The position numbers and the translations under genes were made by a program. DNA of 64,000 bases from Pedobacter steynii (GTDB lineage Bacteria > Bacteroidota > Bacteroidia > Sphingobacteriales > Sphingobacteriaceae), in assembly GCF_001721645.1 (NCBI RefSeq), contig NZ_CP017141.1, positions 2,170,001 through 2,234,000 on the forward strand, given 5' to 3'. The notes under the pieces are model-generated. The model saw only the letters and a list, made by a program, of their open reading frames with translations, was not told the DNA's origin and searched no databases. Below, one piece after another: positions 36,717-46,434 of the stretch; the first letter of the stretch is position 1; each line of letters opens with the position of its first letter.

Positions 36717-37280
36717 ATGATTTTGACGCAGTATAAGATAGATGAACTCATGGAAGGCTGCAAAGCCGGTAAGCGGAAGATGCAGGAAGCGCTTTATCAG
36801 CAGACTGCTTCGAAGATGCTGGTCGTTTGTATGCGTTATGCAAAGGACCGGATGGAAGCAGAAGATGTATTACAGTTAGGCTATATCAAGATCTTTCAAA
36901 AGATTATCGAATATAGAGGAGATGGTTCTTTTGAAGGATGGATGAGAAGAATCATGGTTAACACCGCAATTGAAAGTTACCGCAAAAACCTAAGGACTTT
37001 AAATGTAGTTCCGATTGAAGATGCTTATGAACAGCCTGCTACCGGATTTGATTTTAGCCTGGGGATGCAGGATTTATTGAAAGTGATACAGAAGCTTTCG
37101 GATGGATATAGAATGGTGTTTAACATGTATGTTATTGAAGGATATTCCCATAAAGAAATTGCCGGAATACTGGGGATTTCTGAAGGGGCAAGTAAATCGC
37201 AATTGTCGAGAGCAAGGGCGATCTTAAAAGAAGAGATTTTAAAAATGGAGGGTATAGATTATGCAAGCTATGCAGGATAA
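36717..37280 (+). CDS. RNA polymerase ECF-type sigma-70 factor
   Basis: 187 residues from the ATG at 36717; an upstream ATG at 36684 adds 11 residues with no sigma-like sequence. Region 2 (about 20-95) includes KDRMEAEDVLQLGYIKIF and GSFEGWMRRIMVNTAIESYRK, which bind the -10 region. Region 4 (about 125-175) has LSDGYRMVFNMYVIEGYSHK and EIAGILGISEGASKSQLSRA. The stop overlaps the next gene by 20 bases, which suggests coupling with a membrane protein that may act as anti-sigma factor. Confidence 0.88.
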   Translation: MILTQYKIDELMEGCKAGKRKMQEALYQQTASKMLVVCMRYAKDRMEAEDVLQLGYIKIFQKIIEYRGDGSFEGWMRRIMVNTAIESYRKNLRTLNVVPIEDAYEQPATGFDFSLGMQDLLKVIQKLSDGYRMVFNMYVIEGYSHKEIAGILGISEGASKSQLSRARAILKEEILKMEGIDYASYAG

Positions 37281-37986
37281 AGAATTTGACCAGTTGTTTA
37301 AAGACCGGTTTGAAGGGGCGGAAATTCAGCCATCTTCAAATTTATGGGGCAATATTGAAAAAGAACTGGCACCAAAGAAAACCAGAAAATTCCCTGTTTA
37401 TTGGGCTGCTGCAGCGGTAGTTGTCGTCGCAACTACAGTTGGCTTGCTTTCGCAGAAAACGGAGAAACTGCAATTGAAGGGAACAAGCAGTGTATCAACC
37501 ATTGAAGTGGCAAAAACTCCTGAGGTAACAGCTGTAGGTACTGTTGTTACCGAGCAGATCACTGCTGATCCGGAAGGTACCCCATTGGTACTCGCACCGA
37601 AAGTAAAGCTGGAGAATCTGGTTCTTAAAAATAAACAGACGACCATGCAACCAAACCGGGAATTGAAGCGTCAACAAATTAACACCCCTGATGTTGCACC
37701 TGTAGTAAAGGAACAAATCAGACCGGTGGTTGTTCCGCCAGCAGATATTGTGATCGCAAAGGTTGATCCGCCTGAAGTGCAAAAACAGGACAATGAAATA
37801 ACAGAGACGGAAGGCCGGGAAAGAAGAGGCATCAGAAATGTAGGAGATGTTATCAATTTTGTAGTTGATAAATTAGATAAAAGAGAAAAGAAAATTATCC
37901 AGTTCAGAACCGATGATGACGACAATTCTTCTTTAATAGCAGTAAACATTGGGATTTTACAATTCAATCCGAAAAGAAACAAATAG
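37261..37986 (+). CDS. Single-span membrane protein, possible anti-sigma partner
   Basis: 241 residues, or three fewer from the second ATG at 37270. An acidic cytoplasmic N-terminal part (1-40), one membrane helix (about 46-64: VYWAAAAVVVVATTVGLL) and a long Val/Pro/Lys-rich periplasmic part without recognisable domain. The layout, and the overlap with the ECF sigma gene, is that of Bacteroidetes anti-sigma-like proteins, but no zinc-binding ASD motif is seen. The call is an inference from topology and context. A beta-barrel protein gene follows 28 bases later. Confidence 0.65.
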   Translation: MQAMQDKEFDQLFKDRFEGAEIQPSSNLWGNIEKELAPKKTRKFPVYWAAAAVVVVATTVGLLSQKTEKLQLKGTSSVSTIEVAKTPEVTAVGTVVTEQITADPEGTPLVLAPKVKLENLVLKNKQTTMQPNRELKRQQINTPDVAPVVKEQIRPVVVPPADIVIAKVDPPEVQKQDNEITETEGRERRGIRNVGDVINFVVDKLDKREKKIIQFRTDDDDNSSLIAVNIGILQFNPKRNK

Positions 37987-38014
37987 TACAGAAACACACA
38001 GACCAAACACTCAT

Positions 38015-38815
38015 ATGAAAAGATTATTACTGACAACACTTTTGGTAAGCGGACTTACCGGTGTTATGACCCAAAATCTATTTGCACAGCCGGATACTAC
38101 CAAGCAAAAAATGAAGAAATTCGATATGGATTATGGTGTTGGTATTTCAATTGGAGGTAAAGACAGCACAGGAAAAGTGAATGCTTCAAAAGGCCGCTTT
38201 ATCGGCGGGATTACCTTTACCAGGTTGGACTGGGGGTTTACGAGACTGGTAGACAATGGAAGTTTTAGTTTATCTAAAGACAATGAATTCCTGGATTATA
38301 CAGGTGGAAAATCGAGTACTTTTTCATTTGATATCCTTCAACTCGGGTATCGTTTCAACCCGAACTTTAAGATTTATCTGGCGGGAGGTTTCGATTGGAC
38401 AATGATCCGTCTGAAAAAGGACATTACGCTTCAAAAGAATAGCCCGACAATGGCTTATGTTGAGGAGGAGATTAATTTTTCAAAAAACAGATTGTCGAGC
38501 AGTTATGTACATATTCCATTGAACTTTGAATTCCGTACGAAGGAAAATGCCAGTGGGAAACGCTTTTATTTTGTAGTTGGCCCGGAAGTAGCCTTCCTAT
38601 TAAATGGTAAGGTAAAACAGATCAGTAAAGAGAGAGGAAAAGAAAAGTTTAAAGATGACTACAATTTCGAACCTTTCCGTTATGGTGGAACCGTTCGTCT
38701 TGGCTATGGAGCCTTTGGTATCTTTACCAAATACTATTTCAACGATATGTTTACCACTACGGCACAAAAAGGATTAAGAAATATGTCCTTCGGTGTAACG
38801 CTGGGATTGAACTAA
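38015..38815 (+). CDS. Outer-membrane beta-barrel protein
   Basis: 266 residues from the ATG chosen; an upstream in-frame ATG would place 22 charged residues before the signal peptide. The signal peptide (about 1-24) ends LFAQ. The mature part alternates strands of the PF13568-like porin family: GFTRLVDNGSF, FDILQLGYRFNPNFKIYLAG, RLGYGAFGIFTKYYF and a final NMSFGVTLGLN strand. It is probably co-transcribed with the sigma factor and membrane partner genes and may be the envelope target of that system. Confidence 0.8.
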   Translation: MKRLLLTTLLVSGLTGVMTQNLFAQPDTTKQKMKKFDMDYGVGISIGGKDSTGKVNASKGRFIGGITFTRLDWGFTRLVDNGSFSLSKDNEFLDYTGGKSSTFSFDILQLGYRFNPNFKIYLAGGFDWTMIRLKKDITLQKNSPTMAYVEEEINFSKNRLSSSYVHIPLNFEFRTKENASGKRFYFVVGPEVAFLLNGKVKQISKERGKEKFKDDYNFEPFRYGGTVRLGYGAFGIFTKYYFNDMFTTTAQKGLRNMSFGVTLGLN

Positions 38816-38844
38816 AAGAAACACATATACACAAATATAACCGC

Positions 38845-38880
38845 AAAGCCGTCTGATCAATGTTGATCAGGCGGCTTTTT
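38845..38880 (+). terminator. Intrinsic terminator after the beta-barrel gene
   Basis: AAAGCCGTCTGATCA pairs with TGATCAGGCGGCTTT (one wobble) across a four-base loop, followed by TTT. A very stable stem. Confidence 0.85.
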
Positions 38881-38928
38881 CACGTAGTTCTTTTTTCAGG
38901 AGCGTAGTAAATACTTTATCTTTACCAG

Positions 38929-39921
38929 GTGAAGGAACAAATCATCAGCGTTAAAAACATCAGCAAACAATATCAACAGGAGCAGGCTTCAGGAGTAAAG
39001 AACATTAGCTTTGATATTAATAAAGGGGAGATCATTGCTATTATCGGCGAAAGCGGAAGCGGGAAATCTACATTATTGAAATCTATTTATGGGTTGCTGG
39101 CTGTTGATGAAGGTGAGGTTATTTTTAAAGGAGAACGCGTCCTTGGACCGCATGAACAGTTAATCCCCGGTCATAAAGAAATGAAAATGGTGACTCAGGA
39201 TTTCTCCCTGAATATCTACGCCAAAGTATACGATAATATTGCGGCAATGATGGCCAATACAGATGTCAATCATAAACATCAGAAAACGATGGAAATGATG
39301 CATCACCTGCATATTGATCATTTGAAAGATAAAAAGATTACTCAATTAAGCGGTGGAGAGCAACAAAGAGTTGCCATTGCTAAAGCGTTGGTAACGGATA
39401 CTTCTGTGCTACTCCTGGATGAGCCATTTAGTCAGGTAGATGCCTTGTTGAAAAATCAGCTTCGTGCCGATATTAAACGAATAGCTGGAGAGACGGGGGT
39501 AACAGTGATTATGGTTTCTCATGATCCGGCAGATGGCTTGTTTTTAGCGGATAAATTACTGATCCTAAAAGATGGACAGTTGGTGCAGGAAGGCAAACCC
39601 TCGGAAATTTATAACCATCCAAATCATATTTATACAGCCCGGATGCTTGGCAATGCAGTGGTATTGAATAAAGAGGAGGCAAAAAAGCTTAGTCTGACGA
39701 TTGATGAAGGAAACGCGGTATTTTATCCGGAATGGGTGGAACTGACCAACTCCTGGAATAGCAGACGTTTTGAAGTAAAGGATGTTTACTACAAAGGTTT
39801 TTATGAAGAATTGTTACTGGAAAGAAATGGAGTAATGATCAGAGCGATTCAATTGAATAGGGGAGAGCATAAAAAAAACGACCACGTTCAAGCGAACATT
39901 GGTCGTTTTTTAAAGTTATAG
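38929..39921 (+). CDS. ABC transporter ATP-binding protein (PotA/CysA-like), no partner nearby
   Basis: 330 residues from a GTG start; the TATCTTTA promoter-like box lies only four bases upstream. The ATPase domain (1-235) has Walker A GESGSGKST, signature LSGGEQQRVAIAKA and Walker B VLLLDEPFSQVDA. Residues about 240-330 are a TOBE-like extension, as in importers of the spermidine/sulfate/iron type. No permease or binding protein gene is adjacent. The last codons overlap the gene's own terminator hairpin. Confidence 0.85.
   Translation: MKEQIISVKNISKQYQQEQASGVKNISFDINKGEIIAIIGESGSGKSTLLKSIYGLLAVDEGEVIFKGERVLGPHEQLIPGHKEMKMVTQDFSLNIYAKVYDNIAAMMANTDVNHKHQKTMEMMHHLHIDHLKDKKITQLSGGEQQRVAIAKALVTDTSVLLLDEPFSQVDALLKNQLRADIKRIAGETGVTVIMVSHDPADGLFLADKLLILKDGQLVQEGKPSEIYNHPNHIYTARMLGNAVVLNKEEAKKLSLTIDEGNAVFYPEWVELTNSWNSRRFEVKDVYYKGFYEELLLERNGVMIRAIQLNRGEHKKNDHVQANIGRFLKL
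39873..39911 (+). terminator. Intrinsic terminator overlapping the coding end of the ABC ATPase gene
   Basis: AAAAAACGACC pairs with GGTCGTTTTTT, with an inner GTTC/GAAC hairpin at the tip. The stop codon is at 39919-39921, after the T run, so the terminator lies within the reading frame. Confidence 0.75.
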
Positions 39922-39940
39922 ACTGCTAAATAATTTCTAG

Positions 39941-40351
39941 CTATTCAGGAACTGAAGGAATGACAACTACCTTAACCAGAATTTTTTCAGTAGGTCGTGG
40001 AGTAGTTGCTATATTTGACTTGCTTTGCATATCAAAAGTAATTTTACCTATTCCCACTTGGTAACTAGCTATTTCGTCGTTAAAGGTATATGGGAGAGCA
40101 ATGTCCGTATCTGAGTTGACAGGATGTGAGAAATATACAACTATAGCATCCATTTCTAACACGTCACTTGTAATTGCATTTTTATTCCATTGAAATGAAT
40201 AACTTCCATTTGGATTCCTAACCCAATCCGACGGTTGAATATTTAGATAATAGGTTGTACCAGGATATACCTCCTGAACAATAGTATCTTTTTTGCATGA
40301 GGCCAGGCCTAGCGTGGCGGTAGCGATGAGTAGTAATAAAATTCTTTTCAT
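39941..40351 (-). CDS. Small lipoprotein of unknown function
   Basis: 136 residues. Signal peptide with lipobox LASC followed by KKD, so a lipoprotein of the Bacteroidetes type. The mature part is a small beta-rich domain (TYYLNIQPSDWVRN, YSFQWNKNAI, ILVKVVVIPSV). I do not recognise a family. It stands alone; the T run of the neighbouring ABC gene's terminator lies at its 3' side. Base composition nearby is more AT-rich than in the core genes. Confidence 0.7.
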   Translation of the reverse strand: MKRILLLLIATATLGLASCKKDTIVQEVYPGTTYYLNIQPSDWVRNPNGSYSFQWNKNAITSDVLEMDAIVVYFSHPVNSDTDIALPYTFNDEIASYQVGIGKITFDMQSKSNIATTPRPTEKILVKVVVIPSVPE

Positions 40352-40577
40352 ATGATTTGTGTGTTTGATGTTCGTATAGCAAATCTGTTGCCATAAAATT
40401 ACAATTTTCTTTTTATTTATGTTGTAATTAAAATGTTATACGGAATAATATTATGAATAATAGGTTTAGGTCGAATTTATTAAAGGATAAATGAACTTTT
40501 ACTCAGAATAAATTTTGAATATAGTAGCTAGGATCTTTAGTTAATTATAACCAAGTGGTGGTTTTACGCTTTTGGGT

Positions 40578-41069
40578 TTATCTTTTTGTAGCATGAAAAG
40601 GCAATCCAGAGGCCAAATTCGTAACCGCGTCCGCCATGCGCTGTATTCTCGTTTGAACTACAGGCGATTCCATCAGCCATTGAAAACATTCTTCTTGTTT
40701 CGTCTTGCTTAGTTTTTGAAAAGAAATCCAAGCGGCTGGCTCATCTTTCAAACATTCAATAAAATCTTCAGGAACGATTTCAGAAACAGGCTCGCTATCA
40801 TCATACAGCACAATCCGTACGTAATCCCCTGCCTGTTTTCCAATTTGTTTACGTATTTCAGCCCTTACGGTAATGAATAACATTTCTTTCATGGGCATTA
40901 GTGCAGTATCTCTCACCTCATAGGTGTCAATAAAGCCCCTTACCTTTCTGGTTCCAAAAGGTCTGTGTTTATCTTTTGATATACCAGGAAGACGCGCGTA
41001 GGTCCAGCCTCCCTTGCCTGGGAATTTTTCCAGAAGTATATCTTCATTAATCAATTGCTGTTGTTCCAT
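40578..41069 (-). CDS. DUF1905 / YdeI-OmpD-associated domain protein
   Basis: 163 residues from the ATG at 41069. An upstream in-frame ATG would add 24 hydrophobic residues; family members normally start shortly before the KFPGKGGWTYARLPG motif, so I prefer the shorter form. Residues about 10-95 match DUF1905, and about 105-160 match the YdeI/OmpD-associated segment (VPEDFIECLKDEPAAW, then an LSKTKQEECFQWL helix). The family has been linked to bacteriocin protection and cationic peptide resistance, but direct function is unclear. Gene stands alone. Confidence 0.72.
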   Translation of the reverse strand: MEQQQLINEDILLEKFPGKGGWTYARLPGISKDKHRPFGTRKVRGFIDTYEVRDTALMPMKEMLFITVRAEIRKQIGKQAGDYVRIVLYDDSEPVSEIVPEDFIECLKDEPAAWISFQKLSKTKQEECFQWLMESPVVQTRIQRMADAVTNLASGLPFHATKR

Positions 41070-41341
41070 GTGGGGTTGCAATGCTTTTACTATTAAAGTA
41101 CTAGTAAAGGATAAAATTAATAATATTTTAAATGAGCTCATTAAGTATAATGCAGTTCTTTATTATCAATAACTATCCAATCCTTTGTTGTAATTTATGG
41201 AAAAATACAACGATTTAATGGTATAATTTATTTCTTTATAATTGCTTGTCGGATATTAAAACGTATTTTTGGTCAAATTATTAAATAATATCAATATTAA
41301 ATTAATGTGATATTATAACAACACCCTTAAAGAGAATTTTT

Positions 41342-42499
41342 ATGAAAAACAATTTTTATCTGCTCATTATTACATTTACAATAATGGCTTCGTCTTGTAA
41401 AAAACAAGAGTCCTCGACCAAAGACAAAATTAAACAGGATGTTCGGTTGGAAGGAGACCATTTAGCATTCAAAGATTATTCAACCTTTTTCGATTATTAC
41501 AAAGCAGTTGGTGGAATGAATAAGATCGAAAGGCAACGCTGGGAAAAGTCGTTGAACTTTACCTCTATGCGGACTGCATATGAGCGTTTTAATGACGAGC
41601 TTGATGAGCTTGAAAAAGGATCGAAAGAGAATTACTTCAACGGCTTTTCGAACCTTAAAGTAAAATATAACGGCACGCTTCTTTTTACTGAAAATAGCTA
41701 TAGAATAAATAATTCCGGTATTAGTGAGGCGATATTAACAAATAAAGATGGATTTGTTAAAGTAGGTGAAGACTATTTGCATTTCAGAGAAAAAGAAATG
41801 ACTACATACAAGGAGGTTTCCTTTCAAGAGGCACAGCAACTTAGCAAATCAAAATTGATTTCCACTGAAAACCTCAACCTTGTAGTCCCTACGAGAAATA
41901 GTTTTACTTCGGCAATAGGGGAGTGGAATATTATTAATAAAGAGAGAGGACGGGTTCTTTTCCGAAACAAAGCCTACAATTTGAATTCTGATGCATTAGG
42001 TTACCAAAGTTTTGCTGCATTGGAAGGACGGGCAGAGCATCTAAATATCTTTGGGACGTGGAGAAGCGTTAGCATGGCGCTTAGCATATATAAATCTCCT
42101 ATACCTGATCGCGGTTACGCACCAGAAGTAGATATAACTTATCAAAACTTAGCAAATACTTTGCCTCGCCGTGAAAGTTCTGGTGTGGTAGAACTAAAAC
42201 CAAATTTCTTCGACGGACTTCATAATGTAGAGCATTTCGACAGGGTCATGTGCATTACAAAAGGACTCGAAGGTAATACAGGTTCTGCTGGAACTATTGT
42301 TGGTGGCTCTAATAGTCAGTTTCTTAATTATGCCATTGATGCAAAGTATTTTGGATCAACTGACATTTATTGGAAGAGCGTCTATATGAGTAAAATTAAA
42401 ATTTCTGCATTCATACAACCAGGAGGAGTTCTTGGAAATCCAGAAATAGTTTTTGATCCTTTTAGTTTGTACGGAAGATCTCTTGTCCAAAATCAATAA
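41342..42499 (+). CDS. Lipoprotein of unknown function
   Basis: 385 residues. Signal peptide ending in the lipobox ASSC followed by KKQE. The mature part starts with a charged helical region (about 40-100, DYSTFFDYYKAVGGMNKIER and ERFNDELDELEKG) and continues with beta-rich sequence of about 280 residues that contains GKVGEDYLHFRE-like and PIPDRGYAPEVDITY segments. I do not recognise a family. The region 41142-41341 before it is AT-rich and shows no other feature. Its 3' end faces the terminator of the ilv/leu operon. Confidence 0.7.
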   Translation: MKNNFYLLIITFTIMASSCKKQESSTKDKIKQDVRLEGDHLAFKDYSTFFDYYKAVGGMNKIERQRWEKSLNFTSMRTAYERFNDELDELEKGSKENYFNGFSNLKVKYNGTLLFTENSYRINNSGISEAILTNKDGFVKVGEDYLHFREKEMTTYKEVSFQEAQQLSKSKLISTENLNLVVPTRNSFTSAIGEWNIINKERGRVLFRNKAYNLNSDALGYQSFAALEGRAEHLNIFGTWRSVSMALSIYKSPIPDRGYAPEVDITYQNLANTLPRRESSGVVELKPNFFDGLHNVEHFDRVMCITKGLEGNTGSAGTIVGGSNSQFLNYAIDAKYFGSTDIYWKSVYMSKIKISAFIQPGGVLGNPEIVFDPFSLYGRSLVQNQ

Positions 42500-42512
42500 A
42501 AAGCAATCTCAT

Positions 42513-42546
42513 AAAAAAGCCCGGTTCAATAACATTGAACCGGGCT
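42513..42546 (-). terminator. Intrinsic terminator of the ilv/leu operon
   Basis: On the minus strand AGCCCGGTTCAAT pairs with ATTGAACCGGGCT across a three-base loop and is followed by six T. It ends the eleven-gene operon just after ilvA. Confidence 0.88.
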
Positions 42547-42567
42547 GGATGATTATATCTATTGTTG

Positions 42568-43818
42568 TTATACCAGATATTCGAACAGTGTCTGATCATT
42601 ATTCAATTCAATGATCTCAAATTTAAACTCTTTCATTCTTTGTAAAAGAGAATCGTAATCCGTTGGTTTTGCCAGCTCAATACCTACCAATGCAGGACCA
42701 TTTTCCCGATTGGTTTTTTTAATAAACTCAAAACGGGTGATGTCATCATGAGGCCCAAGTACATTATTCACAAATAGTTTTAATGCACCCGGTCTCTGCG
42801 GAAAACGAACGATAAAATAATGTTTCAATCCTTCAAAGAGTAACGACTTCTCTTTGATCTCCTGCATTCTTTCAATGTCGTTGTTGCCACCACTAACAAT
42901 GCATACTACATTCTTACCTACAATCTGATGTTTAATATGATCTAGAGAAGCTACTGCTAACGCGCCTGCCGGCTCTACTACAATTGCATCCTCATTATAC
43001 AACTTAAGAATAGTCGTACATATTTTTCCTTCCGGGATCAGCAACATCTGATTTAGCAGTTCTTTGCAATATTCAAAAGTTAGGTTTCCCACTCTTTTCA
43101 CTGCTGCACCATCCACAAAGCGATCAATTTCGCCCAATAGAACCGGAGCACCGCTATTCAACGCATGCTTCATAGAAGGTGCACCTTCAGGTTCCACACC
43201 GATCAACTGAATTTCCGGTTTGATATTTCTTAAATAGCTACCTACACCAGAGGCAAGGCCGCCACCTCCGATGGGCATGATTACTACATCCAGTTCAGGA
43301 AGGTCCTCAAAGATTTCCACTCCAACTGTCCCCTGACCTTCAATCACCTTGGTATTGTCAAAAGGAGGGATAAACGTCATTTGATTAGCTGCAGTATAAG
43401 CCAAAGCCTCTTTCAAGCAATCGTCAAAAGTATCACCTACCAATACAATCTCTATATGGTCACCACCAAACATTTCTGTTTGTTTTACCTTTTGTTTAGG
43501 GGTAATTTCCGGCATAAAAATAACCCCCTTGATGTTCAGTTTTTTGCAGGAATGTGCTACACCCTGCGCATGATTCCCAGCACTTGCACATACCACACCC
43601 TGAGCCATTTGTTCAGGCTCCAGTGTGCTGATCATGTTGTAAGCACCTCTTAATTTATAGGAGCGTACCAATTGCAAATCTTCTCTTTTCAGATAAATAT
43701 TTGCCTGGTATGTTTTAGAAAGTCCTGCATTATATTCCAAAGGCGTACGTTTTACCGTACCTTTCAATCGTTCTGCTGCCGCCAGAAAATCCAGTACAAC
43801 TTCTTTTTCTACACTCAT
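42568..43818 (-). CDS. ilvA: Threonine ammonia-lyase (isoleucine biosynthesis)
   Basis: 416 residues. Makes 2-oxobutanoate from threonine, the first step to isoleucine. The PLP-binding Lys is in LVRSYKLRGAYNM, with the phosphate-binding GGGGLASG loop and the ASAGNHAQG segment typical of the family. The C-terminal 80 residues (about 335-416, FPQRPGALKLFV) form one ACT-like regulatory domain, where isoleucine feedback would act. It is the last gene of the operon, one base after leuA. Confidence 0.93.
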   Translation of the reverse strand: MSVEKEVVLDFLAAAERLKGTVKRTPLEYNAGLSKTYQANIYLKREDLQLVRSYKLRGAYNMISTLEPEQMAQGVVCASAGNHAQGVAHSCKKLNIKGVIFMPEITPKQKVKQTEMFGGDHIEIVLVGDTFDDCLKEALAYTAANQMTFIPPFDNTKVIEGQGTVGVEIFEDLPELDVVIMPIGGGGLASGVGSYLRNIKPEIQLIGVEPEGAPSMKHALNSGAPVLLGEIDRFVDGAAVKRVGNLTFEYCKELLNQMLLIPEGKICTTILKLYNEDAIVVEPAGALAVASLDHIKHQIVGKNVVCIVSGGNNDIERMQEIKEKSLLFEGLKHYFIVRFPQRPGALKLFVNNVLGPHDDITRFEFIKKTNRENGPALVGIELAKPTDYDSLLQRMKEFKFEIIELNNDQTLFEYLV

Positions 43819-43819
43819 C

Positions 43820-45328
43820 TTATATAAATTTATTCATTGCATCCAGATAAGCATTAGCCGAAGCCTTTACGATATCTGTACTAAAACCATAGCCCACATA
43901 AGATTTTCCTTCATAAGAAACCTTCATGTTTACTTTACTCACATCATCACTTCCTCCATGCATGGCCTGGATCGTGAATTCTTTTAAAAGGATATCTTTT
44001 CCTACAATCGTCTGAATGGCTTTGATCGTCGCATTTACCGGTCCGTTTCCGGTGGCCATTGCTTCTTTCTCTACACCATCATATTCTAGTCTGATGCTGG
44101 CAGTAGGGCTCAAAGGATCCCCACAAAGCACCTGTAACAGGTTCAGTTTGTAACCGTTTTTTACCGCGCCTTCTTCCGTATCACTCATCAGGTAAAGAAT
44201 ATCATCATCACCAATGGTTTTCTTTTCATCAGCCATGATCAAAAAGCGTTCATATACCTGATCTAAGTTCAAACGTTCGATATCATAACCTAAACGCTCT
44301 AAGTGATGCTTTAAAGCATGACGTCCGCTACGGGCTGTTAAAATGATATCTGCTGAATTTAAGCCTACATCTTCAGGATTGATGATCTCATAGTTTTCTC
44401 TATGTTTCAAAAATCCATCCTGATGAATACCAGAACTATGTGCAAATGCATTCTGACCAATAATCGCCTTGTTCGGTTGTACCGGCATGTGCATCATGCG
44501 GCTCACCATAGAGCTGATTTCAGTAAAATGTTTGCTGTTGATGTTCGTTTTTAAATTTAACGCATGGTGTGTTTTCAAAACCATGGTTACTTCTTCCAGC
44601 GCTGTGTTCCCTGCACGCTCTCCGATTCCGTTGATGGTACATTCCACCTGACGGGCACCGTTGATCAATCCTGCAAGGCTATTAGCCGTTGCCAGACCCA
44701 AATCATTATGGCAATGTACAGAAATGATTGCCTGATCTATATTCCTAACATTTTCTTTCAAATAAAGGATCTTGGCACCATACTGATCTGGAAGACAATA
44801 GCCATTCGTATCAGGGATATTTACCACCGTAGCTCCGGCAGCAATAACCGCTTCGATCATTTGGGCCAAAAATACATTGTCTGCACGACCAGCATCTTCT
44901 GCGAAGAATTCAATATCCTCTACAAACTGTTTCGCATATTTTACTGCTTCAACTGCTCTCTGAAGGATATCTTCTCTCGTGCTGTTGAATTTATATTTGA
45001 TGTGCATATCTGAAGAACCAATTCCGGTATGGATCCTTGGTCTTTTTGCATACTGTAAAGCGGCAACTGCCGAATCAATATCTTTTCTGTTGGCGCGGGT
45101 TAATGCACAGATAATCGGCTCACGTACGGCTTTAGACAACTCCACTACACTCTGAAAATCACCAGGGCTGGAAATAGGGAAACCGGCCTCGATTACATCC
45201 ACTCCAAGTGCTTCCAATGCCTTTGCAATTTCAATTTTTTCTGGAGTCGCCAATTGGCAACCCGGTACTTGCTCACCATCACGTAAGGTGGTGTCAAACA
45301 CATAGACTCTATTAGGATCGTGTAACAT
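43820..45328 (-). CDS. leuA: 2-isopropylmalate synthase
   Basis: 502 residues. Condenses acetyl-CoA with 2-ketoisovalerate, the entry to leucine. The HMGL-like barrel opens with [19 protein letters not shown], which holds the catalytic Asp/Arg, and has the metal-binding [10 protein letters not shown] and the [13 protein letters not shown] segment. The C-terminal part (about 390-502) is the LeuA dimerisation and leucine-inhibition domain. It lies between leuB and ilvA in the operon. Confidence 0.94.
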   Translation of the reverse strand: MLHDPNRVYVFDTTLRDGEQVPGCQLATPEKIEIAKALEALGVDVIEAGFPISSPGDFQSVVELSKAVREPIICALTRANRKDIDSAVAALQYAKRPRIHTGIGSSDMHIKYKFNSTREDILQRAVEAVKYAKQFVEDIEFFAEDAGRADNVFLAQMIEAVIAAGATVVNIPDTNGYCLPDQYGAKILYLKENVRNIDQAIISVHCHNDLGLATANSLAGLINGARQVECTINGIGERAGNTALEEVTMVLKTHHALNLKTNINSKHFTEISSMVSRMMHMPVQPNKAIIGQNAFAHSSGIHQDGFLKHRENYEIINPEDVGLNSADIILTARSGRHALKHHLERLGYDIERLNLDQVYERFLIMADEKKTIGDDDILYLMSDTEEGAVKNGYKLNLLQVLCGDPLSPTASIRLEYDGVEKEAMATGNGPVNATIKAIQTIVGKDILLKEFTIQAMHGGSDDVSKVNMKVSYEGKSYVGYGFSTDIVKASANAYLDAMNKFI

Positions 45329-45340
45329 AATTCTTGGAGT

Positions 45341-46429
45341 TTAGGGATTAGTTTTCTGTGTAATAAATTTCAAGACCAATTGTCCCATTTCTTTGGTTCC
45401 AAGAACTTTGTAAGGGTTGGTCGTATCATCGGCAATATCGTTGGTTCTGAAACCTTCTTTCAAGACCTGATCTACTGCATCGATGATAATCTTCGCTTCA
45501 TCTTTCAGTCCGAAGCCAATTTCCAGCATCAGGGATACCGACAGGATAGAAGCCAGAGGATTAGCCAGGTTCTTTCCGGTAATGTCATGTGCTGAGCCAT
45601 GGATCGGTTCAAAGAAACCAGTGCTTTCTCCAACAGAAGCCGAAGCGAGCATACCCATAGAACCTGCAATCTGCGAAGCCTCATCGGTCAGGATATCACC
45701 AAAAAGATTGGCCGTCAATACCACGTCAAACTGTTTAGGATCTTTGATCAGCTGCATCGCTGCATTGTCAATGAACATATGGTCTGTTTGTACTTCCGGA
45801 TATTCTTTAGCTACCTGCTGTACGGTTTCTCTCCATAATCTGGAGCTTTCCAATACATTGGCTTTATCCACAGAGCACAATCTTTTTCTACGTTGCATCG
45901 CAGCTTCAAATGCTTTGCGGGCAATTCTTTCTACCTCATAACGGTGATAAATCATCAAATCAGAAGCAGTATTCTTATCTTCAGAGCGGGTTTTCTCTCC
46001 GAAATAAACATCTCCGGTCAGCTCTCTGAAAAACAGGATATCAGTACCTTTTAATATAGCGGGTTTAATGCTCGAAGCATTTAACAATTCGTCAAACAAT
46101 AAAATAGGGCGGAGGTTGGCATATAAACCCAATTCCTTACGGATTTTAAGCAATCCCTGCTCAGGGCGTACTTTTAAAGAAGGGTCATTGTCGTACTTCG
46201 CATGACCAACCGCACCAAAAAGAATGGCATCACTTTTTTTAGCTTTTTCCAGCGTTTCATCGGGTAGTGGATTGCCTGTTGCTTCAATTGCAGCATGACC
46301 CATCAGGGCCTCATCATAACTGAAATCATGGCCGAAACCTTTTGCAATTTGTTCCAATACTGCTTTACCCCAAGTGGTCACCTCAGGTCCGATTCCGTCG
46401 CCGGGAATAACTAATATATTTTTCTTCAT
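45341..46429 (-). CDS. leuB: 3-isopropylmalate dehydrogenase
   Basis: 362 residues. Oxidises and decarboxylates 3-isopropylmalate. NAD-dependent beta-decarboxylating dehydrogenase motifs are clear: IPGDGIGPEVT at the N terminus, RPEQGLLKIRKELGLYANLRP, the substrate Tyr/Lys region VYFGEKTRS and IHGSAHDITGKNLANPLA for NAD. It is separated from leuD by a ModF-like ATPase gene, which is unusual in a leu operon. Confidence 0.94.
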   Translation of the reverse strand: MKKNILVIPGDGIGPEVTTWGKAVLEQIAKGFGHDFSYDEALMGHAAIEATGNPLPDETLEKAKKSDAILFGAVGHAKYDNDPSLKVRPEQGLLKIRKELGLYANLRPILLFDELLNASSIKPAILKGTDILFFRELTGDVYFGEKTRSEDKNTASDLMIYHRYEVERIARKAFEAAMQRRKRLCSVDKANVLESSRLWRETVQQVAKEYPEVQTDHMFIDNAAMQLIKDPKQFDVVLTANLFGDILTDEASQIAGSMGMLASASVGESTGFFEPIHGSAHDITGKNLANPLASILSVSLMLEIGFGLKDEAKIIIDAVDQVLKEGFRTNDIADDTTNPYKVLGTKEMGQLVLKFITQKTNP

Positions 46430-46434
46430 AGTTC

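Noticed and set aside
41070..41141. Hydrophobic N-terminal extension of the DUF1905/YdeI-like protein
   Set aside because: Could be a signal peptide, but family members begin near the KFPGKGGW motif and are cytoplasmic; kept as a possibility only.
45483..45941. 152-codon plus-strand frame inside leuB
   Set aside because: Antisense shadow of leuB; leuB has all catalytic motifs.
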